Assembly (NCBI RefSeq): GCF_003965815.1
Contig: NZ_RXOE01000010.1
Location: 1-64,000, forward strand
DNA from: Variovorax gossypii
Lineage (GTDB): Bacteria > Pseudomonadota > Gammaproteobacteria > Burkholderiales > Burkholderiaceae_C
Direction: 5' to 3'
Length of the DNA stretch: 64,000 bases
Made by a program: the position numbers and the translations under genes. This document shows positions 35,065 through 43,519 of the stretch, in pieces. Numbering within the stretch: the first letter of the stretch is position 1; each line of letters starts with the position of its first letter. The notes below the pieces were generated by a model. That model had not been told where the DNA came from. It saw nothing but the letters and a program-made list of their open reading frames with translations, and made no database searches.

Positions 35065-35749
35065 CGACGCCGGCGAGCTGCCGGCGCATCTCGGTGATGA
35101 CCGCGCCGTAGTCCTTGGCGTTGAAGATCGCACTGCCGGCCACGAAGGTGTCGGCGCCGGCCGAGGCCACGCGCGCGATGTTGTCGGCCTTGATGCCGCC
35201 GTCCACCTCCAGGCGGATGTCGCGCCCGCTCTGCTCGATGCGCTTGCGCGCCTGCTCGATCTTGCGCAGAGCCGAGTCGATGAAGCTCTGGCCGCCGAAG
35301 CCGGGGTTGACGCTCATGATGAGGATGAGGTCGATGTCGTCGATGGCCCAGTCCAGCGCCTCCAGGCCCAGCCCGGGGTTGAATACCAGCCCGGCCTTGC
35401 AGCCGGCCGCCTTGATGGCCTGGATGCTGCGGTGCGTGTGGGGCGAGGCGTCGGGGTGGAAGCTGATGTAGTCGGCGCCCGCTTGCGCGAAAGAGGCCGC
35501 CAGTGCGTCGACCGGCTGGATCATGAGGTGCACGTCGATGGGCACCGGGGTGCCGTCGGCGGTCTTGGCGTAGGGCTTGAGCGCCTGGCAGATCATCGGG
35601 CCGAAGGTCAGGTTCGGCACGTAGTGGTTGTCCATCACGTCGAAATGGATCCAGTCGGCGCCGGCCGCGATCACGTCGGTCAGTTCTTTGCCGAGGTGCG
35701 CGAAGTCGGCGGACAGGATGGAGGGCGCGATGCGGAACGGGGTGCTCAT
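35054..35749 (-). CDS. rpe: Ribulose-phosphate 3-epimerase
   Basis: A 231-residue cytoplasmic TIM-barrel enzyme that interconverts ribulose 5-phosphate and xylulose 5-phosphate. Family motifs are clear: RIAPSILSADFAHLG at the N-terminus, HFDVMDNHYVPNLTFGP, DVHLMI, SVNPGFGGQ and EVDGGI, carrying the metal-binding and catalytic His and Asp residues. The start at 35749 removes a nine-residue non-conserved extension. It diverges from apaG across 60 bases. Confidence 0.96.
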   Translation of the reverse strand: MSTPFRIAPSILSADFAHLGKELTDVIAAGADWIHFDVMDNHYVPNLTFGPMICQALKPYAKTADGTPVPIDVHLMIQPVDALAASFAQAGADYISFHPDASPHTHRSIQAIKAAGCKAGLVFNPGLGLEALDWAIDDIDLILIMSVNPGFGGQSFIDSALRKIEQARKRIEQSGRDIRLEVDGGIKADNIARVASAGADTFVAGSAIFNAKDYGAVITEMRRQLAGVVSA

Positions 35750-35809
35750 AACCCCTGATTCTCGCAGCCGGCGCAAGCCCGACCAAAGGCCTCCGTTACC
35801 ATGCGCCCC

Positions 35810-36205
35810 ATGTCACACAGCCCTTTCAGCGTACAAGTCGAACCGCGCTACCTCGCCGACCAGTCCTCGGCCAAGGACAACATCTACACCTTCTCGTACA
35901 CGGTCACCGTCACGAACACGGGTTCGGTGTCCGCCCAGCTGATCGCGCGCCACTGGCTCATCAACGACGCCTCGGGGCATTCGCAGGAGGTCAAGGGCCT
36001 GGGCGTGATCGGCCAGCAGCCGCTGCTGGCGCCCGGCGAATCCTTCCGCTACACCAGCGGCTGCCGCCTGCAGGCGCCCAGCGGCACGATGCACGGCAGC
36101 TACTTCGTGGTGACCGAGGAAGGCGACCGCTTCGACGTGCCCATTCCCATGTTCGTGCTGGAAGCCGACATCGGCGGCGCCCCTGTTTCGCGCGTGCTGC
36201 ACTAG
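35810..36205 (+). CDS. apaG: ApaG protein
   Basis: A 131-residue protein with a single ApaG fold (fibronectin-III-like beta sandwich). Typical motifs are YTFSYTVTVTNTG, ARHWLINDASG, VKGLGVIGQQPLLAPGESF and GTMHGSYFVV. In enterobacteria the gene affects Co2+/Mg2+ handling and diadenosine tetraphosphate levels; the biochemical role is not settled. Two in-frame starts exist (35801, MRPMSHS; 35810, MSHS) and I chose the second because it matches family N-termini better. Confidence 0.93.
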   Translation: MSHSPFSVQVEPRYLADQSSAKDNIYTFSYTVTVTNTGSVSAQLIARHWLINDASGHSQEVKGLGVIGQQPLLAPGESFRYTSGCRLQAPSGTMHGSYFVVTEEGDRFDVPIPMFVLEADIGGAPVSRVLH

Positions 36206-36219
36206 ACGCACCGGGCGTT

Positions 36220-36288
36220 CCCCAGGCTTCGCTTCGCCTCCCCCTCGCCGGGGGCGACACCTGCGGCCCGGCAATGCCGGTTGCGCGG
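36220..36288 (+). repeat. Dispersed intergenic repeat, copy 6 (shortened)
   Basis: It lies 14 bases after the apaG stop, in the standard orientation. The block holding the first hairpin (around GCACTTCGTGTCG) is missing, leaving CCCAGGCTTCGCTTCGCC directly joined to the C-run/G-run hairpin. The third hairpin has CCGGCAATGCCGG. This deletion shows that the element can lose one module. Confidence 0.8.
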
Positions 36289-36323
36289 TGTTCCCCGGCA
36301 CTTGACTTGACGAGATCGCTCCC

Positions 36324-38309
36324 ATGGCTGCCGCATCGCGCGACTTGCAGGGGCTGCTTGCCGGCCTCGATCCCACGGCCGATGTGGCGCAGCGCCACAT
36401 CTGGCTCATCGACATCTTCGACTGGCTGCGGGGAGACCGCGCCTCGCCGCAGGCGGCCATCGGCCGCGTGCAGCTGCTGCTGGACGCCATCGAGGCGCGG
36501 CCCGAGCTGCGCGAGCGGCTTCGCGCCTGGTGGCGCGCCTTCACGCAGACGGTCGACCTGACCACGCTGCTGGCCGACTACGGCTTCGCCCCGCGCACCG
36601 CCTTCGCGAGCGAGCTGAGCGAGCGGCTGCGCCGCAAGATCCTGCCCGGCACGCCCGAGACCACCGACGCATCGGACCTGTTCCGCATGGTGCTGCCCGG
36701 CGTGTTCGACGCAGGCTGGATCGCCCTGCTCGACGAGACGCAGCTCGGGCGCATCGGCGCCCTGCTGGCCGACGCGGCGCTCGACGAAGACGGCGCCCCG
36801 CGCTGGCGCCACACGGTGATGGACGCCGTCACCTACTGCAGCAGCCAGGTGGTGGCCGCCGGCTTCTCGCCCGAACTCCGCCTGCGCATGAGCACCGACG
36901 CTGTCGGCGAGACGCGCCCCTTCCACGCGCTGATGGCCGACCTGGACGAACTGCGCGAGCAGATGTTCGACCGCCCCGGAGAGCCGCGCGACGAAGAGGC
37001 CCTGCAGGCCGCCTTCGTGGCCTTCCGCGACCGGCTCGATGCCTGCCGCGCCGGCGCCGCCTCGGTCTACACGCACCTGGAGGACAACGGCATCTCGGTC
37101 GGCCTGGTGTTCCGGCTGCGCCAGCTGCGCGAGCGGGTACTGCGCATCCGCGAGCTGCTCGACTGCCTGATGGCGCCCAACCCCGGGCCCAGCGTGGCGC
37201 GGCTGGTCGGCCGGCTGGTGCTGGCCGGCGGCGAGCGCAACAGCATCCGGGCGCTGATCGCCTCCAATTCCTCGATGCTGGCCGCCAAGGTGACCGAGCG
37301 CAGCGCCGAGACCGGCGAGCACTACATCACCCGCGACCGCGCCAGCTACCTGCGGATGGTGAAGAAGGCGGCCGGCGGCGGCGCCTTCACGGCCGTCACG
37401 GTGCTGCTGAAGTTCGGCATCTATGCGCTGGGGCTGTCGGCCTTCTGGAGCGGCCTGGGCTCGGGGCTGATGTACGCGGCCAGCTTCGTCGCGATCCAGC
37501 TGCTGCACCTGACGCTGGCCACCAAGCAGCCCGCGATGACGGCGCCGGCCATGGCGGCGCGGCTGCGCGACATCAAGTCGGACGCGGCGGTGGACGATTT
37601 CGTCGACGAGGTCGCCAACCTGGTGCGCTCGCAGGTGGCGGCGGTGCTGGGCAACGTGCTGGTGGTGGTGCCGACGGTGGCGGCCATCGCGCTGCTGGCG
37701 CAGTTCGCGCTGGAGCGGCCGCTGCTGGACGCCGCCCATGCGGCGGCCACGCTGAAATCGCTGTCGCTGGCAGGCCCGACCGCGCTTTATGCGGCAATCA
37801 CCGGCATCCTGCTGTTTTCCGCCAGCATCATCGCCGGATGGACAGAAAACGCCTTTGTCCTGCATCGAATGGACTCTGCAATGCGTTACAACCCCCGCAT
37901 CGGCGCATTTCTCGGCGCCGCACGGGCTCGCCGCTGGGCCGATTTCATGCGCACCAACATTTCAGGCTTCGCCTCCAACATCTCGCTGGGACTCATGCTC
38001 GGGCTGCTGCCCGCGTTCGCGGGTTTCTTCGGGCTCGGGCTGGACGTGCGGCACGTGACACTGTCGGCCGGACAGATCGCCGCCGCGGCGGCATCCACCG
38101 GCCTGGCGGTGCTGCAGCAGCCTGCGTTGTGGTGGGCGGTGGCGGCGATCCCGGTCATTGGCGCGCTCAATGTGAGCGTGAGTTTCTATTTCGCTTTCCG
38201 CCTGGCGCTGCGTGCGCACAGCGTGAGCCTCGGTGACCGCGCGCGCATCCGCAACGCGATCTGGGCCCGCTGGCGCAGCCGCCCGGTGAGCTTTTTCCTT
38301 CCTGGATGA
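36324..38309 (+). CDS. Gcr-like 'site-specific recombinase' family membrane protein
   Basis: A 661-residue protein of the family usually annotated as site-specific recombinase (Gcr, PF10136). The N-terminal half (about 1-345) is soluble and alpha-helical. The C-terminal half has several hydrophobic segments (for example FTAVTVLLKFGIYALGLSAF and ALYAAITGILLFSASIIAGW) and ends in a basic tail. The topology is that of an integral membrane protein, and I see no serine- or tyrosine-recombinase motif, so the recombinase name looks doubtful. The stop overlaps the following antiporter gene (ATGA), suggesting a shared role at the membrane. Confidence 0.82.
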   Translation: MAAASRDLQGLLAGLDPTADVAQRHIWLIDIFDWLRGDRASPQAAIGRVQLLLDAIEARPELRERLRAWWRAFTQTVDLTTLLADYGFAPRTAFASELSERLRRKILPGTPETTDASDLFRMVLPGVFDAGWIALLDETQLGRIGALLADAALDEDGAPRWRHTVMDAVTYCSSQVVAAGFSPELRLRMSTDAVGETRPFHALMADLDELREQMFDRPGEPRDEEALQAAFVAFRDRLDACRAGAASVYTHLEDNGISVGLVFRLRQLRERVLRIRELLDCLMAPNPGPSVARLVGRLVLAGGERNSIRALIASNSSMLAAKVTERSAETGEHYITRDRASYLRMVKKAAGGGAFTAVTVLLKFGIYALGLSAFWSGLGSGLMYAASFVAIQLLHLTLATKQPAMTAPAMAARLRDIKSDAAVDDFVDEVANLVRSQVAAVLGNVLVVVPTVAAIALLAQFALERPLLDAAHAAATLKSLSLAGPTALYAAITGILLFSASIIAGWTENAFVLHRMDSAMRYNPRIGAFLGAARARRWADFMRTNISGFASNISLGLMLGLLPAFAGFFGLGLDVRHVTLSAGQIAAAAASTGLAVLQQPALWWAVAAIPVIGALNVSVSFYFAFRLALRAHSVSLGDRARIRNAIWARWRSRPVSFFLPG

Positions 38310-39577
38310 ATTTGACGAGCTTCTTCAACGATCTGCTGGGTTTCTGGTCCGAGTGGGTGCGCCCCTCAGCCGGCCTGCCCACCGTGCTGTGGTCGCTGCT
38401 GCTGGCGGCCGCCGCTGCTTCCGGCCACCTGGTGCAACGCTACCTGGGGTTACCCAAGGTGATCGGCTACTCGCTGGTCGGCGCCGTGGTGGGCTTTGCG
38501 GGCTTCGAGGGCGCGATCTGGCCGCTGCGCGGCATCAGCCTCTTCCTGCTCGAGCTCGGCGCGGCCGTGGTGCTGTTCGAGGCGGGCGGGCGGCTGCCGC
38601 TGCGCTGGTTCCGCCACAACCCGATGGTGCTGGTGCAGAGCCTGCTCGAGGCCACGCTGACCTACTTCGGCGTGTACTGGGTGCTCACGCTGCTGGGCCT
38701 GCCCGAGCCGGTGGCCAACCCGATCGCGCTGATGGCCATCGTCGCCTCGCCGGCGGTGCTCAGCCGCGTGATCATCGACACCCGCGCCGCCGGCCCCGTG
38801 ACCGAGCGCGCGATGACGCTGGCCACGCTCAACACCTTCTACGCGCTGGCGCTGGGCTACGCGCAGGCCGGGCTGATCGAGCGCGCGCCGCAGACCATGC
38901 TGCAGAAGCTCTACCCGATCGCGGTGGTGCTGGGCCTGTCCTTCGTTGTGGGCGCGATCATGGCGCTGGCGCTGCGCTCGGCGCTGCGGGTGATGAGCCC
39001 GTCGAGCGAGAACACGTCGATCCTGCTGCTGGCGATCATTGCCGCGGGCGCCGCGCTCACCGCGCACGTCGGCGGCTCCGCGCCGCTGGCCGCGCTGATC
39101 GGCGGGGTGCTGCTCAAGACGCTGAACCCCAAGCCCTGGGCCTGGCAGCGGCAGCTGGGCACGGCCTCCTCGCTGCTCACCATGCTGATGTTCGTGCTGG
39201 TGTCGATCGTGGCGGCACAGGCCGACTGGACGCTGCCGGTGGCCAGCGTGGTGCTGGCCGTGATCGGCGTGCGCCTGCTGACCAAGATCGCCGGCGTGGC
39301 GGTCGCCAACCCCGGCAGCGGCGCGAGCTGGAAGCAGGCCTTCTGGGTCGGCTGCGCGATGTCGCCGCTGTCGTCGATCGCGCTGCTCATCGCCTCCAAC
39401 TTCGCCACCGCCTCGCCGCTGCTGGGCACGATGATCACGCAGGTGGCCCTGCCCTCGATCCTGTTGATGGAGGTGGTGGGCGCGGTGCTCGCCACCCTGG
39501 CCATCCACGCGGTGGGCGAGAGTTCGGTGCCCTGGATGCCCCAGGCCTTCAGCATCACGGAGGACACGCAGCGATGA
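38306..39577 (+). CDS. Cation/proton antiporter (CPA2/Kef-like)
   Basis: A 423-residue polytopic membrane protein. It has 11-13 hydrophobic segments and features of sodium- or potassium-proton exchangers: LPKVIGYSLVGAVVGF in an early helix pair, FLLELGAAVVLFEAG and a later SAPLAALIGGVLL. There is no C-terminal RCK/TrkA-N regulatory domain, so it is the bare transport core. It starts inside the stop of the Gcr-like gene and its own stop overlaps the next start (ATGA), making a coupled trio. The transported ion is not decided by sequence. Confidence 0.85.
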   Translation: MNLTSFFNDLLGFWSEWVRPSAGLPTVLWSLLLAAAAASGHLVQRYLGLPKVIGYSLVGAVVGFAGFEGAIWPLRGISLFLLELGAAVVLFEAGGRLPLRWFRHNPMVLVQSLLEATLTYFGVYWVLTLLGLPEPVANPIALMAIVASPAVLSRVIIDTRAAGPVTERAMTLATLNTFYALALGYAQAGLIERAPQTMLQKLYPIAVVLGLSFVVGAIMALALRSALRVMSPSSENTSILLLAIIAAGAALTAHVGGSAPLAALIGGVLLKTLNPKPWAWQRQLGTASSLLTMLMFVLVSIVAAQADWTLPVASVVLAVIGVRLLTKIAGVAVANPGSGASWKQAFWVGCAMSPLSSIALLIASNFATASPLLGTMITQVALPSILLMEVVGAVLATLAIHAVGESSVPWMPQAFSITEDTQR

Positions 39578-40788
39578 GCACCGCAGCCAGCAACAACAGC
39601 CCCGTCGACCCGGACAGCGACGACGTCCGCTCGGCGCCGCTGCCTTCGGACCCGGAGAGCCGCGCGGTCAAGCTCGAGCCCTTCAACAAGTCGGAGGCGC
39701 TGTCGCTCGGCGTGGAGCTCGAGCTGCAGCTCGTGAACACGCACGACTACGACCTCGCGCCCTACGCCGAGGACATGCTGCGCCTGATGGCCCAGACCCC
39801 GCTGCCCGGCAGCGTGGTGCCCGAGATGACCTCGAGCATGATCGAGATCTCGACCGACATCTGCCACTCGGCGCAGGACGTGATCACGCAGCTGTCGCCG
39901 ATCCGCGAGGCGCTGATCCGCAATGCCGACAAACTCAACATAGCGGTGGTGGGCGGCGGTACGCACGCCTTCCAGCAATGGCACGAGCGGCGCATCTACG
40001 ACAAGCCGCGCTTTCGCGAACTGTCGGAGCTGTACGGCTACCTGAGCAAGCAGTTCACCATCTTCGGCCAGCACGTGCACATCGGCTGCCCCGATGCCGA
40101 TGCGGCACTGCTGATGCTGCACCGCATGTCGCGCTACATCCCGCACTTCATCGCGCTGTCGGCGTCCTCGCCCTTCGTGCAGGGGCAGGACACGCAGTTC
40201 GACTCGGCGCGGCTGAACTCGGTGTTCGCGTTCCCGCTGTCGGGCCGCGCGCCCTTCACGCTGAGCTGGAAGGAGTTCGAGGCGTACTTCGAGCGCATGA
40301 CCCGCACCGGCGTCGTGCGCAGCATGAAGGACTTCTACTGGGACATCCGCCCCAAGCCCGAGTTCGGCACCATCGAGATCCGCGTGTTCGACACGCCGCT
40401 CACCGTGGAGCGCGCCGCCGCGCTCGCGGGCTACGTGCAGTCGCTGGCCGCCTGGTTCCTGCAGGAACAGCCCTTCGAGCCGACCGAGGACGACTACCTC
40501 GTCTACACCTACAACCGCTTCCAGGCCTGCCGCTTCGGCCTCGACGCGGTGTACGTCGACCCGGCCACCGGCCAGCACATGCCGCTGCGCGACCACATCC
40601 TGATGACGATGACGCAGCTCGAATGGCACAGCGAGGCGCTCAACGCCACGCAGGCGCTGGGCGAGCTGCGCACCAGCGTGGAGTCGAACCGAAACGATGC
40701 GCGCTGGCTGCGCGAGAAGCAGGGGAAGGAAAGGCTCTTGGCCGAGGTCGTGCGGCAGGCGGCGTTGAGGTTCCGCGGGCAGGCCTGA
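39574..40788 (+). CDS. Carboxylate-amine ligase, YbdK/GCS2 family
   Basis: A 404-residue cytoplasmic protein of the glutamate-cysteine ligase type 2 family. Conserved segments include SLGVELELQLVN (ATP/metal site opening), VVPEMTSSMIEIST, FGQHVHIGCPDADAAL and GTIEIRVFDTP. E. coli YbdK has weak gamma-glutamylcysteine synthetase activity; the natural substrate is not known. An N-terminal extension of about 40 residues rich in Ser, Asp and Pro precedes the domain. The gene overlaps the antiporter gene by 4 bases. One idea is that a thiol peptide product gates the antiporter, as glutathione adducts do for Kef systems, but this is inference. Confidence 0.88.
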   Translation: MSTAASNNSPVDPDSDDVRSAPLPSDPESRAVKLEPFNKSEALSLGVELELQLVNTHDYDLAPYAEDMLRLMAQTPLPGSVVPEMTSSMIEISTDICHSAQDVITQLSPIREALIRNADKLNIAVVGGGTHAFQQWHERRIYDKPRFRELSELYGYLSKQFTIFGQHVHIGCPDADAALLMLHRMSRYIPHFIALSASSPFVQGQDTQFDSARLNSVFAFPLSGRAPFTLSWKEFEAYFERMTRTGVVRSMKDFYWDIRPKPEFGTIEIRVFDTPLTVERAAALAGYVQSLAAWFLQEQPFEPTEDDYLVYTYNRFQACRFGLDAVYVDPATGQHMPLRDHILMTMTQLEWHSEALNATQALGELRTSVESNRNDARWLREKQGKERLLAEVVRQAALRFRGQA

Positions 40789-40835
40789 GGCATTCGGCGC
40801 GACGTCGGCACAGCGAGCGCGACTATTCGCCCGAG

Positions 40836-41363
40836 TCAGTCCGTGTCGGCCAGGGCCGCATGCGGCTTTGCCTCCAATGGAAGAAGCCGCGCTGAAACAG
40901 CATGCGCCTTGCCGACCAGCAACACGCCAAGCGCCAGTTGTCCGATGCCTATCCAGCCGTCGATATGCCGTATGGCATCCAGCGTCCAGAGCGTCTGGCC
41001 ATTGGCAATCCACAGTACACAGATGGAGAGATAGCCCAGCACCGGCCCCACCGCCTTGAATGCAATCACGAGAAGTCCGAGCGCCACGCATGCCACGACC
41101 ATGGCCTGCCTCGCGGGAAGCTGCAGCGCATCGTCGAACCGGGTGCGCGGAATCAATCGATGAGCGATGGCCATCGGAAAGAACCAGCACAACAAGCCGA
41201 CCAGGAGATAAAGGCCTCCGATGATGTACGGCACCCACACGGCGTCGGGGTTGTTGGTGCCGGCCTTGAGGGCCAGGGCGATGGAGACGGCCTGAATGGC
41301 GCTGACTCCCATCCAGATGGCGAAGAGCCGTGATGCGAGACCGACGATCTGTTGAGGCGTCAT
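40836..41363 (-). CDS. Small polytopic membrane protein of unknown function
   Basis: A 175-residue protein with four to five hydrophobic segments: an N-terminal one around LFAIWMGVSAIQAVSIALAL, then YIIGGLYLLVGLLCWFF, a segment around AMVVACVALGLLVIAF, and one near the C-terminus. No family is recognised with confidence. The start at 41363 (MTPQQIVGLASRL) is the natural one; the open frame upstream runs into the next gene. It follows the TPR-protease gene on the same strand after 38 bases, so the two may form an operon. Confidence 0.7.
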   Translation of the reverse strand: MTPQQIVGLASRLFAIWMGVSAIQAVSIALALKAGTNNPDAVWVPYIIGGLYLLVGLLCWFFPMAIAHRLIPRTRFDDALQLPARQAMVVACVALGLLVIAFKAVGPVLGYLSICVLWIANGQTLWTLDAIRHIDGWIGIGQLALGVLLVGKAHAVSARLLPLEAKPHAALADTD

Positions 41364-41401
41364 CGAATTGCGCTTGCGCGTCGTGGTGATTGTTGAAAGA
41401 T

Positions 41402-42706
41402 TTAGCGGGCGCGCGGCACGTCGCGCGGCGAAAGCAGAAGGAAGTCGACGCCCTGCACCCGGCTGGACTGCATGTCGAATTTCGAGAGGCTGGCTTGGCC
41501 CAACAGCGAGACGCAGTCCGCGCAAACCACCGCGGGCACGTTTTTCAGCTCGAAGGGCCCTACCTTCATTGTGTCGAGCACGATGGCCTTCGCGGCTACC
41601 TTGCGGCCATCGGCCGTGGTCATCTTGACCATCGGATCGACGATCCGGTACTTCGCCTGCGAATCGCGCAGCAGCGACTCGGCCAGACTGGTGAGACTGG
41701 CACCGGTATCGACCATGAAAGGCCGAGCTTTCCCCGCGCCGACCGCGACAGGCGCGAAGAAGTGGCCGGCATACAGAGGCAGGCGCAGCGACATGCGCTC
41801 TGCGTCTTGCTCTGTTGTCTGAGCGATGGCGGTCTCGATGGATATTCTCTGCGCGACAAACCGGGGTTGCTGGCCCCGTGCCTCGAGTTGGCTGTCATAC
41901 CCTTGCAGCAGCGACAGTGCTTCGTAGGGTCGTTGGGATCGAACCAGCACGCCGGCAAGGCGTTCACGCACATCGACCAGAGTCGGAACCACGGAAAGCG
42001 CCTTGTAAGACCACTCGATCGCCTGCGGCAATTGCCCGAGCTTTTCGTAGCTGTCCGCGAGATATGCAAAGAGATCGTAGGCCCCCGCACCAAGATCAAG
42101 CGAGCGCTTGAACTGCACCACGGCCTCTTCGTGCTTTCCGCGTTGGTTCAGGACCATGCCAAGGCGGGCGGCAGCGAGCGAATCTTCAGGCCGCACGCGA
42201 ACAACGTCGCGCCAATTGATCTCCTGGCAGTTCAGATCGTGCAGTCGGGCGCAGCGCTCGGCTTGCGCCCTGAAGTCGTCGGCGGACATCCTGTCCTTGT
42301 TGAGCCAGCGCTGGGCATAGCCGCGTTCCGTGAGATTCGTGGCGGCCGACAAAGAGAGCAGCACGACACAGCTGCCGATGAAAGTCTTCACGCCCTTTCG
42401 CTGGTTTGGCCCGTCGCCCCACAGCGATGCAATGCCGACCGCCAGCATCGGCAGCAACAGTGCCCCGATGCCCGCCCCGACCACATACGGCCAGGCGGCG
42501 TTTTCAACCACCGGGAAGACAAGGGAAGAACCAACGAGCGCGAGGCCCAGGACAACCGCCGTCGCCCACATTGCGCGGCCCGCGCGCTCCTGGCCACGGC
42601 GTGCACGCCGCGTGAAACCGACCTCTTCCACCGCCGATCCTTCGCCGCGCCTGCTCGGCAGGTCCTCCAGCAGCGTCGGTTCGCGGCGCCCCTCGAATGC
42701 GTCCAT
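41402..42706 (-). CDS. Membrane-anchored TPR protein with retropepsin-like aspartic protease domain
   Basis: A 434-residue protein. A basic N-terminal tail (RRARRGQER) precedes three hydrophobic segments (about 47-66, 73-93 and 108-124), which would put the rest in the periplasm. TPR-like repeats cover about 165-280. A C-terminal retropepsin-like domain (about 307-425) has the catalytic motif MVDTGASLTSL (Asp333) and the second-loop motif SLLGQASLSKFDM. Such single-lobe proteases work as dimers; an example is bacterial SpoIIGA or PerP-like enzymes. A CxxC pair (395, 398) sits just before the second loop. The substrate is unknown. Confidence 0.8.
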   Translation of the reverse strand: MDAFEGRREPTLLEDLPSRRGEGSAVEEVGFTRRARRGQERAGRAMWATAVVLGLALVGSSLVFPVVENAAWPYVVGAGIGALLLPMLAVGIASLWGDGPNQRKGVKTFIGSCVVLLSLSAATNLTERGYAQRWLNKDRMSADDFRAQAERCARLHDLNCQEINWRDVVRVRPEDSLAAARLGMVLNQRGKHEEAVVQFKRSLDLGAGAYDLFAYLADSYEKLGQLPQAIEWSYKALSVVPTLVDVRERLAGVLVRSQRPYEALSLLQGYDSQLEARGQQPRFVAQRISIETAIAQTTEQDAERMSLRLPLYAGHFFAPVAVGAGKARPFMVDTGASLTSLAESLLRDSQAKYRIVDPMVKMTTADGRKVAAKAIVLDTMKVGPFELKNVPAVVCADCVSLLGQASLSKFDMQSSRVQGVDFLLLSPRDVPRAR

Positions 42707-42895
42707 TGGCGCCCCCCGCGCCTGTGGCGCTTGTTGTTGCTTCCGATCTCGCGGCGATTACAGCATACATAAGGTTACATGAGTGCGGATTGCACGCCAA
42801 GGCAGAAGCGGACAACGACGATGCGTGGCAGCCAACTGCACGAAAGACTGAAGGAAGAACAGCAGCAGACGGTAGCGACTGCCGAAAGCAGCGCT

Positions 42896-42911
42896 CTGCC
42901 CCCACGGGCAG
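42896..42911 (-). terminator. Hairpin after the phosphonate operon (possible terminator)
   Basis: CTGCCC and GGGCAG form a perfect six-base stem with a four-base loop, 20 bases past the stop of the HD-domain gene. No T-run follows on the minus strand, so it is not a classical intrinsic terminator. It may mark the 3' end of the phnC-phnD-phnE-HD transcript. The rest of the 224-base gap (42707-42930) shows no clear gene. Confidence 0.35.
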
Positions 42912-42930
42912 GCTGGCGCCGGTCCGCGCG

Positions 42931-43500
42931 TCAGAGCGCGACCTGCGCCATCTTCCGCAGGTAATGCGCGAGCGGCGGCGTCGCCTTGTCCCGCACCTTC
43001 GCCAGGTCGTCGTAGCGGCGCACGCGCAACGATTCGTCGGCGAATGGCTCGCGCATGAAGGCGTCTGCCTCGTCTTGCGTGTGAGGGCCGCCCTGCAGCA
43101 CCAGGCTGTGCTTCGATGCGGGAGACAGGGTGTCCCAGTAGCCGTCCTGCGTGCAAAGGTAGCGCTTCGCTTCCACGTGCAGGCGGATCGGCGCCAGCAC
43201 GCCCGGCGGAAACACCCCGTGAAGGAAGGGCAGCGCGATGTACTGGTGCAGGTCGTCGCGCGCCGGCATCGCTTCGCCCTCTTCGGATGCCTCTTCCTCC
43301 TGCTGCGCGCTTCCCGGCGCGAGCAGGTGGCCGAGGTCGTGCAACAGCGCCGCCACCACCGTCTCGGTGGTCTCGCCCGCTTCTTCGGCGAGCGCCGCGC
43401 ATTGCAGCGCGTGGTCCAGCTGACTCACGGCTTCGTGGCCGTATTGCCGCTGGCCGGGGCCGGCCAGCAATTGGGCGATGTCGTCGAGGGTCAATGCCAT
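42931..43500 (-). CDS. HD-domain oxygenase-like protein of phosphonate operons (PhnZ type)
   Basis: A 189-residue HD-domain protein of the group found in phosphonate degradation operons. The mixed-valent di-iron oxygenase PhnZ has Tyr, Glu, His and HD residues in matching order, and here I see Tyr20 and Glu23 (QYGHEAV), His30, His54-Asp55 and His58 (LLHDLGHLL), His85 and His108, with Asp164 near the end. PhnZ cleaves 1-hydroxy-2-aminoethylphosphonate made by PhnY. No phnY is visible, so the substrate may be another hydroxylated phosphonate. It is the last gene of the phnC-D-E unit, 19 bases after phnE. Confidence 0.85.
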   Translation of the reverse strand: MALTLDDIAQLLAGPGQRQYGHEAVSQLDHALQCAALAEEAGETTETVVAALLHDLGHLLAPGSAQQEEEASEEGEAMPARDDLHQYIALPFLHGVFPPGVLAPIRLHVEAKRYLCTQDGYWDTLSPASKHSLVLQGGPHTQDEADAFMREPFADESLRVRRYDDLAKVRDKATPPLAHYLRKMAQVAL

Positions 43501-43519
43501 CGCGGCAGTCCTTGCCTGT

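Noticed and set aside
36324..38309. Calling this gene a true site-specific recombinase and the region a mobile element
   Set aside because: No serine- or tyrosine-recombinase residues are visible, the C-terminal half is membrane-embedded, and no attachment sites or repeats flank it apart from the general dispersed repeat.
42779..42964. A 61-codon plus-strand frame between the TPR-protease and HD genes, with an AAGG site before its ATG
   Set aside because: The product is Arg/Thr/Gln-rich with no recognisable feature and its end is antisense to the HD gene. I cannot support it as a gene.
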